Made by a program: the position numbers and the translations under genes. DNA of 64,000 nucleotides, taken from Polytrichum commune (taxonomy: Eukaryota; Streptophyta; Polytrichopsida; Polytrichales; Polytrichaceae). Each line of letters starts with the position of its first letter. Position 1 is the first letter of the stretch. The notes under the pieces were generated by a model, which worked only from the letters and a program-made list of their open reading frames with translations, was not told the origin of the DNA and searched no databases. Shown here piece after piece: positions 1-11,153 of this stretch. The DNA is taken from NCBI GenBank assembly GCA_950295325.1, contig OX485803.1, forward strand, positions 65,857,554 to 65,921,553, in the 5' to 3' direction.

Positions 1-930
1 CCTCTTCCCCTAGCTCTTTCTTATGCACTACACAGAACAGGACAAGGCGGAGAGCAATTGATGTGCACATAACATTTTGATTTTTCAAGCACAAACCTAC
101 CCACAAATAAAAGACCTCGGATCCGAGGCCTCTTCCTATGGCTCCCACTTATGCACTACACAATAGAAGAAACGGCTGAGAGCAAGGCATCAAGAAAGCA
201 AGAAAGTTGACATTCCATTAGGTTGAGAAATCAAGAACCTCGCCTCTCTCAAAACCCTACCTTTCACATACTCAAACTTACACAAATATGAGGCCTCGGA
301 TCCGAGGCCTCTTCCCCTAGCTCGTTCTTGTGCACTACACAAAACGAGCCAAGGCCAAGAGCAATTGATGTGCACATAATATTTTGATTTTTCAAGCACA
401 AACCTACCCACAAATAAGAGGCCTCGGATCCGAGGCCTCTTCCTATGGCTCCCACTTATGCACTACACAATAGAAGAAATGGCCGAGAGCAAGGAATCAA
501 GAAAGCAAGAAAGTCGACATTCCATTTGTTTGAGAAATCAAGAACCTCGCCTCTCTCAAAACCCTACCTTTCACATACTCAAACTTACACAAATATGAGG
601 CCTCGGATCCGAGGCCTCTTCCCCTAGCTCATTCTTGTGCACTACAGAAAACGAGCCAAGGCCGAGAGCAATTGATGTGCACATAACATTTTGATTTTTC
701 AAGCACAAACCTACCCACAAATAAGAGGCCTCGGATCCGAGGCCTCTTCCTATGGCTCCCACTTATGCACTACACAATAGAAGAAATGGCCGAGAGCAAG
801 GAATCAAGAAAGCAAGAAAGTCGACATTCCATTTGTTTGAGAAATCAAGAACCTCGCCTCTCTCAAAACCCTACCTTTCACATACTCAAACTTACACAAA
901 TATGAGGCCTCGGATCCGAGGCCTCTTCCC
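1..930. repeat. 307-bp tandem repeat with palindromic core
   Basis: A higher-order repeat with a 307-bp period, each period made of two related sub-units of about 128 and 179 bp. Every sub-unit opens with a perfect palindrome whose core is GGCCTCGGATCCGAGGCC (a BamHI site at the centre). Palindromes lie at 113-132 (shortened), 290-311, 418-439, 597-618, 725-746 and 904-925. Sub-units share a GCACTACACA box and an A/G-rich stretch. The array starts before the window. It lies 0.5 kb from the transposase gene cluster, so it could be subterminal repeats of that element or an unrelated satellite. The short ORFs inside it simply recur with the repeat and I do not regard them as genes. Confidence 0.9.
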
Positions 931-1411
931 CTAACTCATTCTTGTGCACTACACAAAATGAGACAAGGCCGAGAGCAACATGATGTGCACATAACCTTTT
1001 GATTTTTCAAGCACAAACATAGCTTTCTTGACATGTTCCTAAACCCAAATCAGGACAAGGCCGAAAGCAAGTCAAGCTGATATTCCAAATACTATGAGAA
1101 ATCAAGGTGATAGAAATTAAGCAAAAACGTTGGCGAACATAGCTTGGCCGAGATCCCGACACCTTACCAGAATTTGGAGTATGCCCTCCACTGAAGCCCC
1201 TATATTGGCGCCACTATCTTCCGAGGTCCCGTCCTCTGTCGGCGTTATTGGAGTGCTTCTCGAATCTCTGAGGTTTACTTGCGCCATTCCTCTCCCGCGG
1301 CCACGCCCTCGCCTTGATGTTTGTTGTGTTCCGCCCGCCTTGCTTCGCTGAAATCTTGAAGCAGGGGCCACAACATCCACACTTAGGGTTTCTGCGCATG
1401 GGTCTCCTCCT

Positions 1412-2120
1412 TCAGCTCTTTCGCGGCCTCCCAACAAATTTGATTTCAGATCTTCCTTTGCCGGCCGCTTTCCTCTTGGACGCCTTCATTTTTTCTCTTG
1501 CTTGAATCGTTGGTTGTCCCGACATCGGTTCTCGCTCTTCTAACGCCTTCTCAATTTGTTGTGCTACCTCCTTGTTGTCTTCTTCGTAGATATTTCCACT
1601 ATCTCCACTCCCCCCTTCTTCCTATATTTAAGATAAAACAATGTTTATAACAATGATGACAAACCATAATATCTAAAAGAAAAGTTGTTTCACAGTTGAA
1701 TATGTTCTACCATTTTTATTATGTGCTCAAACAACTGAATATATGGAGAACCCGAAGAATACGTACGACACTTGTAGAGTTTGTCTCTTCGCGTGAGTCC
1801 TCTTGGATGCTGTCGTTTCCCAACTCCTCCACTTCTGCCATTGGTTGCGCTTTACTTCCGTCCGCCTCTTCTACAATAGGTGATAAATGAAAAGGCCGAA
1901 TCCCACAGTCTAGCCTCCACGAAGGTTTCCGCAGGTCCTTTATGCTTTGGCTCAAATCCTCGGGCGTCCCACGGCCCTCGATTGGCGCTTTCCTTGCCTG
2001 TGACTTTTGTGTCCTCACTGTCTTTCTCTTCTTATCAGTGTAATGTGTAGACGATCGCCTCCTCTTCTTTTTCTTAGATGGTTCCGTTGTCGGAGGTTGT
2101 GAATTGCCTATTTCCTTCAT
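1412..2120 (-). CDS. Small basic/acidic protein beside MULE-like transposase, two exons
   Basis: Not a family I recognise. Exon 1 is 2120-1767 and exon 2 is 1621-1412, joined by a 145-bp phase-0 intron (1766-1622) with donor GTACGT and acceptor ATATAG. Splicing gives about 187 residues. The N-terminal part holds a lysine/arginine cluster like a nuclear signal (KKKKRRR), the middle is acidic, and the C-terminus ends in GRPRKS, which resembles an AT-hook core. It is divergent from the transposase gene that starts 320 bp away, so both may be fired from one intergenic region. Inference: an accessory DNA-binding protein of the transposon. Open reading continues in another frame to 1117 beyond the stop, so an alternative 3' splice form is possible. 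Confidence 0.5.
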
Positions 2121-2439
2121 GTGTTCAACCCTCCCGCAATTCAGACCTATTCGCTCTATTTCCTTTCCACAACCTCACCACAGCAAACTCACACATTGGA
2201 AAGAAAGTGAGCAATCGCATTCTTCTCAGTATATAATTGCAATACCTCCCGATGGGAGGCGCGCTTTACTATCTGACAACCATCTTTGTAATTAGGGGTA
2301 TCTTTTTTTAGGATGCCTGACAGTTTTGTCTCCTTCCTGATATTCATGCGTATTTGTTTATAACTTCATCATCATCACCATTCTCCTTCTCTATGCATCT
2401 TTGCATCTTTGTTCCTTCACGTTTGCTTTCTCTGCCTTC

Positions 2440-5400
2440 ATGGCTTCCACCTCAATTCTTCCTCCCGTCTCTGAGATGGCCGAACTTCGTTCACATGGCA
2501 TCGGGGTCCCTATTATATTCCCCATTGGTGCACAAGGTATTGTTGTTGTCTCGGAGCTTCATCTTAGCATTAGGTTCTCTTTGAAAGCTAGTACAATATG
2601 GGTAGAGCGTGAGATCTACCATCCTGATACTGGATTGCTCGTTCATACCTTCCATGAGACCTCCAAGGTAACTGACAATGACAATGTAGTGTGGGAGCTT
2701 GGCGCGGGAAAGTATAGGGTTTGTGTCTGGCCAGATTCTCATATGGGAGTGTCAACAGAAATCCTTCCTCCTCTTCGATCATCCACTGTTGCCTTTAGCA
2801 CACCCCCAGTAATAAGCGTCAAGACCGAGCCTGGTGTAGACAACGTTATAGACTTGTCTGATTCTTCGAGTGAAGATGTACCAGTGCATAAGGCTGCTGT
2901 CCATGATTCCCTTCATTTGTTTCCCTTTGCATCCTACGTAACGCCTTCTCCATCTAGCTCTGTCCCTTCAACTACTTCGGTCCCTACGTCTAAACCTCCT
3001 CAAACTATTGTTCAATGTCTTCGTCGTCTTGGCTCTATGCCCGGTAGTAAGAACGTCCTCAAGAAAATAGATTACGATAAAATCAAAATCCAAGAAGTTA
3101 ATCACCTTCCCCCTCGTTTCGATGGCACCCAGTTATTTGTCCTCCCTGCAGCAGAAGTCTCTTCATCTCAAACCAGGGCCAAGTCGTTGGACGGCATGGA
3201 CAAGCAATATGATGGCCATGTTTGGACTAAGACTCAAACCACCAACATTACAAACGACGTTGGCCTTGCATTTCGTTCCTCTACCTGTGTTGGCCATCTC
3301 CAATGCCAAAACCCGAGTTGTGATTACCTTCAACGCGCCCATCGTACCTCTAAGGTCAATGACACAGAATTTGAAGGTTTCACTAAAGATCCTTTCCCTC
3401 TCTCTGGCATTGTGCCATCCGGATCTACTCTTGTCTGCAGGATTTGTAAAGAGCCTCCCAAATGCATTGCACTATGCGAGGCCAAAATCTTCTACGTCCA
3501 TGGGAAGGAGTCATCCCAAAGAGCCTGCATTCATCTCGGTTCTCATCAACATCCAGTGAAGGTTGGAGACTGCAGAGACAGTCGGAAGCGTATCAATGCA
3601 CTTCTTGAGGAGCACGTTGAACGTACGCCTCAAGCCACCCACAACAAGATCGTCCTTGAAGCTAGCAAGGACATTGTTGGTGAGTTTCTCCTTTCTGGCG
3701 ATAATGACACACACCGTCTCTTCTCTTTAAAAGAGCTTGAACCTGTTTTTGAGAGCTGTAGAGAGTTGTATTCCCCAAACCTTCGCTCTAAGGTTACCTC
3801 TTTCAAATATTTGCGGAGGTTTGGTGTTATGGATGGCATCGCGAAGCTCCGAGGCATTAGCAATTGGGCCTACGTCCAATGGAACCAATTCCCAGGACAA
3901 GGTGACAATACAGACAAGGTGTTCATCTTCAAGATGTCGGAGGTTGGTCCTGGAAGTGGAGTGGATTTGGTTCGTCGGATGCAACCGGGTGGGGACCTGG
4001 AGAACGCGTGGATGATGTCCGATCACGTGAAGCGGGTCAAAGGGTGGACCACCATGGCCGCTCATGTGTACGATGGGACTTATCAACGGGTCATGACCAT
4101 TTCATGTTGTGATTTCCAATCGGAGGATAAGGATGCCCAAGTTCTCTTCTGGCAGAACCTCAACCACGTCATGGCCCGACACGGTATCCCACATCCAAAC
4201 TTTATAGGCTTCATGGCGGACAGTGCCCAAGCCAATTGGAACGCTGTTCGCATTGTGTATGGTTCGGGGGATCCCAAAGTTCCCATGGAGGGTCGTGAGC
4301 GCACTTGTTTTTTTCATTGGAAACAATCGCTCGAAAAGCATACAAAATCGTATATAAAGCATGACTTACAAGACCAACATAGACACCTTTGCCTTCAATA
4401 TCGGAATGCTTCCTCTATGCAAGAGGCGGAGACTAGGTACCTAGCTATCAAGGCTTGGTGGGCGTCATCAAATTGTACAAGTGAGGACGGTCTCAAGCAT
4501 CTTCAGCTCTGGCTTGCTTTTTGGCACTTCCGCTACCTTCAATGGGGTGGTTTCATGGAACTGGTACATCTCCTTTATAATTCATTATTGGTTTTTCTTG
4601 GATTCGATTTCCTCTCTCTGTACATTTATATTAATACTTGATTTCTCCAATCAGGAAAAGGTTTTAACCCAAGACCAATTGGCCGAGATGCCGTCGTGCA
4701 ATCTTGCGGAATCCGTCCACAACAAGTGGCTTCAAGCCTCCGGCAACAAGGGTGGAGATCTATACGTGGCTACGGTTGACGACTACATTCGCGCCTTCTT
4801 ACAAGTTGTTGCATATTACCAGTTCCTTAAAGGTGGAATTGGCGGAGATGGTCCAAGCAAAGAAGAACTAAAGCTCAGGGGTGCTCAACGTCGAGCTCAG
4901 CGTACTGGCGACCCCACAGTGTTGCAGAAGGTCTTGCTTGACATGTCCGGTGGGGAAGAATTTTGCACTCGCGATCCACACCTTGAGGGCGCCGAGGTGT
5001 TTGGATCGCAGAAGCGAAGACCAAACACTCCAATTGGTGATGATGGCGAGACCCACCGCCCCGATACCGTGAACTTCTCTCGCCCTCCCCCCGATAAGCG
5101 TGTCACTCAATCTCAACCAGAAACACTACCCACTATCATTGAGGAGTCTTCCCCCTCTGTACAAGAGGTTCAAGTGCCTTCACCTGCAGGACTTGGTTTC
5201 CAGCGTGTCACTGCCGTGCAAGAAACCAAAGTAGATGTCTCTCTTTGGCATATTGCCTGCATACCCTATACATCTGGGAAGTCTTGTTGGGCTAATCATG
5301 CGGGCACGAAGAAGAAGTGCACCGCAAGAATCGTCACTAATAATAAGAGCGTCCCTGCGCTGACCTACACCGGTATGTGGCATCATTACAAACTCCAATC

Positions 5401-6112
5401 TATGAAGCGCACAGACTTTGTCTTTTGCCCAGACGACATTGAGCGTTGCGTGAAGGGCCCTCGTCGGAAATGGGTCATGCAGTTCTCTGCTGATGACCAG
5501 AAGCCTCCTATTCCCCCAATCTGGCCCGTGAAGATTGGTACCAACCTCACCCGCTCGGAGATCTTTGCCCTTGAGAACGCAGGTTTTCAACTCCCACCAA
5601 AGGAGCGCATCACACCGACTCAACTCTTCACCAACTCTGCTCCCCCGCTGGATATGTCTGGAATCCGTGTTCCAGAAAACCCCGACATGATCCCTCCGAC
5701 AAGATTGTCCAAGCTTGTTCGGCGATCCAGCAGCGCACCTTCGGCAAAGCAGAGGCAGATGGTGGCCTCTGCTGAAGCTGTGCATGGTACCGTTCTGAAG
5801 TTAACTATGATCCCTCAACCGGAATTTGGTTGCATTATCACACTACAGTCCAAATCAGAACCCCAACCACCGATCTACCAAACGACAGTCAGTTCTCTTC
5901 CAGAGTGCAACTGCGCATACTTCTTGGATATGATTTCCAAGTTCAGCCGCAAACGAAATTCTTATCTGAATTGTAAGCATTTGTATTACATTTTCATCAA
6001 GGTTTCTAATTTGGATACGGAAGTGAATTTGTTCATTCACGCCACGACATTTAGCTTCAACGAAGTCAAACTCTTCCTCGAAGGGGGTCTTTTGACAAAG
6101 TCTACTTCTTAG
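2440..6112 (+). CDS. MULE-like transposase with GCM-like and SWIM zinc fingers
   Basis: Two exons, 2440-4563 and 4655-6112, with a 91-bp phase-0 intron (GTACAT...AATCAG), give about 1,193 residues without stop or frameshift. The ATG at 2440 is the first in frame; upstream in-frame starts are non-ATG. A Cys/His cluster at residues about 284-373 (GHLQCQNPSCDYL, VCRICKEPPKC, then CIHLGSHQH) resembles the WRKY-GCM1 finger of Mutator-like transposases. A catalytic-region pattern follows: VYDGTYQ about 543, FMADSAQANW about 590, CFFHWK about 623. Near residues 1126-1156 is CNC...NCKH, a SWIM zinc finger. This domain order is that of MULE transposases, which cut and paste DNA in the nucleus. Family assignment is by motif only; an intact ORF means either a recently active element or a domesticated gene. 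An AATAAAG-type signal follows near 6197. Confidence 0.75.
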
Positions 6113-6273
6113 GATTTATCTCAGCCTAGCAGTACTTTGGGCTATGATATATGTATCCATTTCTGGACCTCTTGTGAAGCAATAATTGATTGATATAATA
6201 AAGGTATAATCTCAATGATTATTTTTATTTGCTTCAAAATTTTGTATTACAATGCTTCCTATGTCTATCAACT

Positions 6274-6741
6274 CTATTTCCGTTTTGCATACTTCTTAGA
6301 TGATTGCGAGGGAGGTGGACCCGGTCGAAGCAAATCCATATAAGAAACTGTCTTATCTCTCTTTCGATCCTTCAGCGGAAGATGATGCGGCGTCATTCCT
6401 CTCATCCGTTCGTGAAATGAAAGAGACTTCAAAGATTTCCCTTCCACCTTCACCTCCTCCTCCGTTTCGTTCGATTTGTCTTCATCCAAATCAGCATCCT
6501 TCTCCGGCACATCTTCCTGCCTGTTTTCTTTTTTCTCATATTTTTTTTGCTCCTCCCGTACCCTCCACCTCCATGCTTGTGTAGATTGCGAAAATGGAGT
6601 CAGCTCGTAGTCATCACTACTTTGATTTCCAGCAGCAAACTGAAATTCCGGCGATGGATTAACCGGAATATGAGGATCTACTAGACTTCTAATTTCCTTA
6701 TCCCATCCTAATCCAGCAAATATGTCTCTCTCATCTCCCAT
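6274..6741 (-). CDS. Small charged protein convergent with transposase
   Basis: Open frame of 155 residues from the ATG at 6741; reading further upstream uses only a TTG. A possible splice acceptor (TATATACAG) lies just before the ATG, so an upstream exon may exist. Residues about 60-95 are very rich in Glu, Asp and Lys (likely helical or disordered) and the C-terminus is basic (KKYAKRK). No enzymatic motif is visible. It converges on the transposase gene, with 161 bp between the two stops and polyadenylation-like AATAAA signals on both strands. Inference: second accessory gene of the same element. It could also be an unrelated small gene. Confidence 0.45.
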   Translation of the reverse strand: MGDERDIFAGLGWDKEIRSLVDPHIPVNPSPEFQFAAGNQSSDDYELTPFSQSTQAWRWRVREEQKKYEKKENRQEDVPEKDADLDEDKSNETEEEVKVEGKSLKSLSFHERMRGMTPHHLPLKDRKRDKTVSYMDLLRPGPPPSQSSKKYAKRK

Positions 6742-6783
6742 TGTGTGCAACTGTATATACAATGATGTTGGGTATGAGTCCAA

Positions 6784-7261
6784 TTTATAATCTATTCGGC
6801 CATAAACGATAATTCCTAAAGTCTAAGCTATAGAATAGACTCACATATAAGACAAAGAGAAAAGTGATGAATAAAAACCAAGCAAGTTTATTATTTTGAT
6901 TCCTTTGTATTTTGATTGACCCATTCTTCAATTATACCAATCTCAAAAAATCCATTTTCATTGATTTTTTCTTGTAGTCATCCTTGGTTTTAATAATTCA
7001 ACCACCTCACGGTTTCCAAACTTAATGAGACCATTTCAAATTCAAGGTTTTTATTTTATTTTATGACCTATACATCCCACGGAAATAGGTCTAATTTTTT
7101 TACTATTATTGTCAGATTCTGGAATATTCTTGGTATATTCTTGGCTATTTTGAAATATCCTAATTTTAGTCTGACAAGTTTACTATTTTTATTTCCTCTA
7201 CGCTCTCCGCTCTCCAAATCTACGCTCTCCGCTCTCCGCTCTACGCTCACATACAAGTGTC
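6784..7261. other. AT-rich spacer, no gene seen
   Basis: AT-rich sequence that ends in a run of short CGCTCTC repeats (about 7199-7248). No convincing ORF, RNA gene or terminal repeat was found. The right end of the transposase cluster and the left end of the minisatellite-bearing element must both lie here, but neither boundary could be recognised. Confidence 0.5.
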
Positions 7262-7689
7262 GTCCGTTCGGGTAAGGCTAAGCCTTGGCTGCTGGACTGT
7301 GGATTTCGGTAAGGCTAAGCCCTGGCTGCGGACTATGGTGGTTCGGGTAAGGCTAAGCCTTGGCTGCTGGACTGTGGGATTTCGGTAAGCACTACTAGAA
7401 AATCATGACCAAATCAACAAAAAATCAACAGATCTTTGTCGATCCGGGCACTGCAATGACCGATTTCACTGATTTTTGAATTTTTGTAAAAATCAACAGT
7501 TTACTGCCTACATTTTTGTTGATTAGAATAGTACAATGACCAAATCAACAAAATTTTAGTAAATGTGAAATCTTTTTTGAATCTTTTTGGGAATATTCTA
7601 GGATCTATTGGAATATTGTAAAATCTTTTTAATTTTTTGCAATTTATGGACTTGTAAGTGTATGGGTATGGAAATAATTACGAATTCAA

Positions 7690-8225
7690 AGGTGTTTAAA
7701 TATTATAAATATTATATTAGTTGATAGTTAATATTATATATGTATTAATATTAATATATTAATATGTATAATATGTATATAATATATGTAACATATAATA
7801 TATATATGTATATATATAATATATGTAACATATATGTATATAATATATGTATATAATATATGTATATAATATATGTATATAATATATGTAACATATATGT
7901 ATACAATATATGTAACATATATGTATACAATATATGTAACATATATGTATACAATATATGTAACATATATGTATACAATATATGTAACATGTATGTATAT
8001 AATATATAATATATAAATATGTATACATTTACAGTAAATATATACAGTATATATTTACTGTAATTATATACAGTATATAATTACAGTAAATATATACAGT
8101 ATATAATTACAGTAATTATATACAGTATATATTTACTGTAATTATATACTATATATATTTACTGTAATTATATACTGTAATTATGTACTGTAATTATATA
8201 CTATATATATTTACTGTAAATATAT
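7690..8225. repeat. AT-rich palindromic simple repeats
   Basis: Two blocks of low-complexity DNA. 7740-8025 repeats a TATATGTAACATATATGTA unit, and 8030-8225 repeats inverted TTTACTGTAATTATATACAG motifs that can form long hairpins. Open frames across it (Tyr/Ile/Cys repeats) are by-products of the repeat. Confidence 0.85.
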
Positions 8226-8292
8226 ACATCAAGTAGGTAGTAAAGAGAAATTAGTGGCCTTATTCTAGAAAGGTTTAAAACACTCCATTTAT

Positions 8293-8480
8293 ATCATGTG
8301 TGATGTGATGACCTAGTGGTTAAGGCACATGTGTGGGTATCACTAGGTGCAAGGTTTGATTCCCGTGGCCGACACCTTCGGCCTTGGCCTTGCCACCTAT
8401 GTGAGTGGTAGGTAGTCTATACTTGTAGGTGAGGTATATGTTGAGGTTTACTTGGGAGGGGTTAGGAATTGCAGATCTGA
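8293..8480 (+). mobile_element. tRNA-derived SINE
   Basis: A pol III-like A box (CCTAGTGGTTAAGGC, about 8322) and B box (GGTTTGATTCCCG, about 8353) stand 30 bp apart, as in tRNA-derived SINEs. The 188-bp unit is flanked by the 7-bp repeat CATTTAT (8286-8292 and 8481-8487), read as a target duplication, and followed by a T-rich tail. It sits inside the CACTA element. Confidence 0.65.
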
Positions 8481-9203
8481 CATTTATTCATTTTTTATTT
8501 TTTAATGTTATATATATATATATATATAATAAGTTTTTTTTAAAAAATATTTTTGTGACCATATCAACAGAAAAAATCAACAAAATTGTGTTACATCATG
8601 TCTAGGTCAACGCGTCCTAAGTAACAACCGCGACCAACGCCTTTCTGTTGATCCGGACGCAAAATTTTCTACTAGTGAAGGCTAAGCCCTGGCTGCTGGA
8701 CTGTGGGATTTCGGTAAGGCTAAGCCCTGGCTGCTGGACTGTGGGATTTCGGTAAGGCTAAGCCCTGGCTGCTGGACTGTGGGATTTCGGTAAGGCTAAG
8801 CCCTGGCTGCTGGACTGTGGGATTTCGGTAAGGCTAAGCCCTGGCTGCTGGACTGTGGGATTTCGGTAAGGCTAAGCCCTGGCTGCTGGACTGTGGGATT
8901 TCGGTAAGGCTAAGCCCTGGAGCTGCGGACTGTGGGATTTCGATGGAGGCTAAGCCTTGAGCTGCCCGAAAAGGGATCAATGTGAGAAGGCATTAAGGCT
9001 GGTTATTTGGGGAGCCTAACCACATTGTATTAACATGAGAAGCTAGTCAAGGCTGGTTCTAATTAACCCTACATTAGTATTTCTAGAAAACATTACATTA
9101 GGTGTTTAGACTTGGTAGTGCAAGCCAAGTAGTTAAGGCATTAGTTTATTTAGAATCACGTGTGGCCTCAAAGGCAATTGTAATTGTGATTAACCATTGA
9201 GGG

Positions 9204-9219
9204 AGTGTTTTTCAACACT
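9204..9219 (+). promoter_or_regulatory. Conserved hairpin upstream of micropeptide, copy 1
   Basis: Stem AGTGTT / AACACT with loop TTTC, 39 nt before the ATG at 9258. The same hairpin precedes the ORF in the other copies. Role unknown; an RNA element in the element's transcript is an inference. Confidence 0.5.
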
Positions 9220-9257
9220 TACGTCCTCTTTGGTAAAACTCGATCACTTATAAAAAA

Positions 9258-9431
9258 ATGGATAAAGGTGAATACTCTAGCAAGGGCAATGTGAAGGAAA
9301 GGGTGATCAAAAGCAAAAGGGGAATATCCTTGAGAACTTGTGTTGCCAAGGCCGCCGGTTGGACCCTAAAAAAAGCCAACGCGACCACGAGCCAAGAGGC
9401 TACTTCTAATAAACAAAGTGATTCACAATGA
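9258..9431 (+). CDS. Element-encoded micropeptide, copy 1
   Basis: 57 residues, start ATG 9258. Basic N-terminal half, then the family core read here as RGISLRTCVAKAAGWTLKKA, then a Thr/Ser/Gln/Asn-rich tail. Not a family I recognise; there is no signal peptide or membrane segment, and a small amphipathic helix is plausible for the core. Codons of the core differ from the other three copies mostly at silent third positions. It lies between a conserved hairpin and the conserved 3' end of the LTR-like element. Expression is unproven. Confidence 0.5.
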   Translation: MDKGEYSSKGNVKERVIKSKRGISLRTCVAKAAGWTLKKANATTSQEATSNKQSDSQ

Positions 9432-10743
9432 CATGAATGCTTAAGGATGTGAAGAAATCAATTTTCACGCTACATACACTACATGTGATTCTCAAGACCA
9501 TCACCCGGACTAGGACGCTTAAGGGTGGTGGGTTTGGCCTCACAATTAGATTGCTCGTAGTCAATAGAAATATAAAGGAAGAAACATGAGAAATAATAAG
9601 GTTATAATAAGGCTACCATGCTAGTCCGAAGAGGGATACGAGTTATCCCATATTGTTTGTGAGAACTAGTGAAGAAAAGAAAAGTAATAAAAAACAAAGC
9701 AAGGAGAGCATGAAACCATCTCACTCTAAGTATTGTTCATATATCTTTGTATAGGTGTCTATGCTTGTGCAATCGTATTTCCTATTGATTTCCTATTTGA
9801 CTTGAATGTTTTGGGTGTGTTTAAGGGTTTCTTTGAGAGCTTTGAAGGTGTTTAGACTCTAATAGTACATTACTTGAGAGAATTTAGTATGAAGAGACTT
9901 ATTTGAGAGGTTTGGAGGTGTTTAGACTTTAAAGCATTTGACTTAAATGTTTTGAACGTTTAAGAATTTCTTTGAGAGCATTAAAGGTATTTAGATTCCA
10001 ATACCACATAACTTGAGATGCGTCAAGACGGCCATATCCATCATCGGCCTCAACTTAACGGCCAACCAACTTGCTGTGAGCCCAAAATGGTGCCCACATG
10101 TGGTGATTAACTCTTCGAAACCAATTTTAGTTTGACTTTGATGTGTTATGATTATTCACAAAACATAAAAAGAGTGAAGTGTGGTTTGGATTTAAGTTTA
10201 GGCTTTAGAATGTGTTGTGTGATTATTTCAAGGTTGAATTCAATAAGAGTATGCCTTGATAATGTGAGTAGGGGGTAAGGTGAAGCAAGGTGAGCTCCGC
10301 GGGTTAAATGCCCACTTTTGGATCCACCTTGGTAGTTTAGGAAGAAGGAAGCTTGGTGGAAGGGGATTAGTCCCTACTTTGAAGGTGAAGGTTAAGGGAT
10401 TGTGATTGGAGGTGCTAATCCTCTCACCCTATCCTCACCTCTCTCTCCTTCTCTCCCTCTCTCCCTCTTTGCTACTTAAGGTGTTTTCTCTTTCATTTTC
10501 CTCTCTCTCCATCAAGCGCTCTCAAGGGAGCAAGCTCTTAAGAGCTTGAGCCACATGTGTGGGTTATTAGTTTTAGTGAAGTTAATTAGTTAAGCTCTCT
10601 CTCTCAATACTTCTCAAGTAGAGTGAGCTCTTAGAGCTTGAGACAATGTGTGGGGATTAGGTAGCCCTTTAGTGGAATTAGTGGGTGGGATTAGTTCATT
10701 ATAGGAATAGATTAGTTTATTGATTAAGGCACAAAGAGAAAAG

Positions 10744-10865
10744 ATTGAGTAAGCCCCTGGACTGGGAGACTCTGCTGCTGGACTGCAGCTGGGACCGGTT
10801 AGACCCCGAGACTGGGTAGAGACTCTGCTGTTGGACTGCAGCTGGGACCGGTTAGACGAAGGCCC
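10744..10865 (+). repeat. Two-unit minisatellite in copy 2
   Basis: Two units of about 50 bp, each containing GGACTGCAGCTGGGACCGGT. It occupies the same slot as the unrelated-looking minisatellites of the other copies, with which it shares only a GCTGG-type core. Confidence 0.7.
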
Positions 10866-11093
10866 TGGAATCTGGTTTAATTAGCTGAGGCTGACTGCAT
10901 TAGACAACCGCAGCCGGGAGCTCGTTTCATTAGCCAAAGCATAGTTTAAGTGGGTGGCATTACCAAAATAATCATAGACGCATTAGACCATCTTAGATTA
11001 GATTAGTTTATAGATAAGTGTTAGATTCATTAGGTTAGGCAGTGTCATGTGTGGTGTCACAAGTGATTGTGTTCAAATATTGACTATTGAGAA

Positions 11094-11111
11094 AAGTATT
11101 TTTTAACACTT
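11094..11111 (+). promoter_or_regulatory. Conserved hairpin upstream of micropeptide, copy 2
   Basis: AAGTATT / AACACTT with loop TTTT, 42 nt before the ATG at 11,154. One pair is mismatched (A opposite C); the other copies pair fully. Confidence 0.45.
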
Positions 11112-11153
11112 GCACTTTTTTTTTTGGTCAAAATAAGATCACATGTGCAACGA

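Larger units (their letters stand above)
7390..8677. mobile_element. Non-autonomous CACTA element
   Basis: Ends are CACTACTAGAAAA and TTTTCTACTAGTG, a 13-bp terminal inverted repeat typical of plant CACTA (En/Spm) elements. Both sides carry the 3-bp duplication AAG, and the minisatellite resumes in register after it. Subterminal regions repeat GACCAAATCAACA-like motifs on both sides. There is no transposase ORF; the 1.29-kb interior is mostly AT repeats and a SINE. Confidence 0.9.
7262..8965 (+). repeat. 38-bp minisatellite interrupted by CACTA element
   Basis: About three units left (7262-7389) and about eight units right (8678-8965) of the inserted CACTA element. The unit reads GGTAAGGCTAAGCCCTGGCT followed by GCTGGACTGTGGGATTTC. 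Several right-hand units are identical, which indicates recent expansion or homogenisation. It occupies the same place as different minisatellites in the related elements at 10,075, 48,607 and 57,250. Confidence 0.85.
7262..9544 (+). mobile_element. TGTGAG/CTCACA-family LTR-like element, copy 1 (5' end not found)
   Basis: Its 3' end is clear: the block CACCCGGACTAGGACGCTTA (from about 9511), a GT-rich stretch and GGCCTCACA ending at 9544, as in the other copies. It holds in order a 38-bp minisatellite (split by a CACTA element), a hairpin (9204-9219) and a micropeptide ORF. The five bases after the end, ATTAG, continue straight into Copia LTR-like sequence that recurs near 17,009, so this copy seems to have landed inside the 5' LTR of the Copia element. 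The expected TGTGAGCCC start was not found upstream. It is either truncated or too diverged. Confidence 0.6.

Noticed and set aside
264-934. Repeated 60-63-residue frames on both strands in the 307-bp array
   Set aside because: They recur only because the DNA repeats; no codon bias or recognisable domain, and both strands are equally open.
1117-1437. 106-residue minus-strand frame with an RGRGRGRG stretch
   Set aside because: Overlaps the spliced gene model in a different frame and lacks an ATG at its start; may be 3' untranslated sequence or an alternative exon.
7751-8028. Tyr/Ile/Cys-rich frames
   Set aside because: Products of TATATGTA simple repeats.
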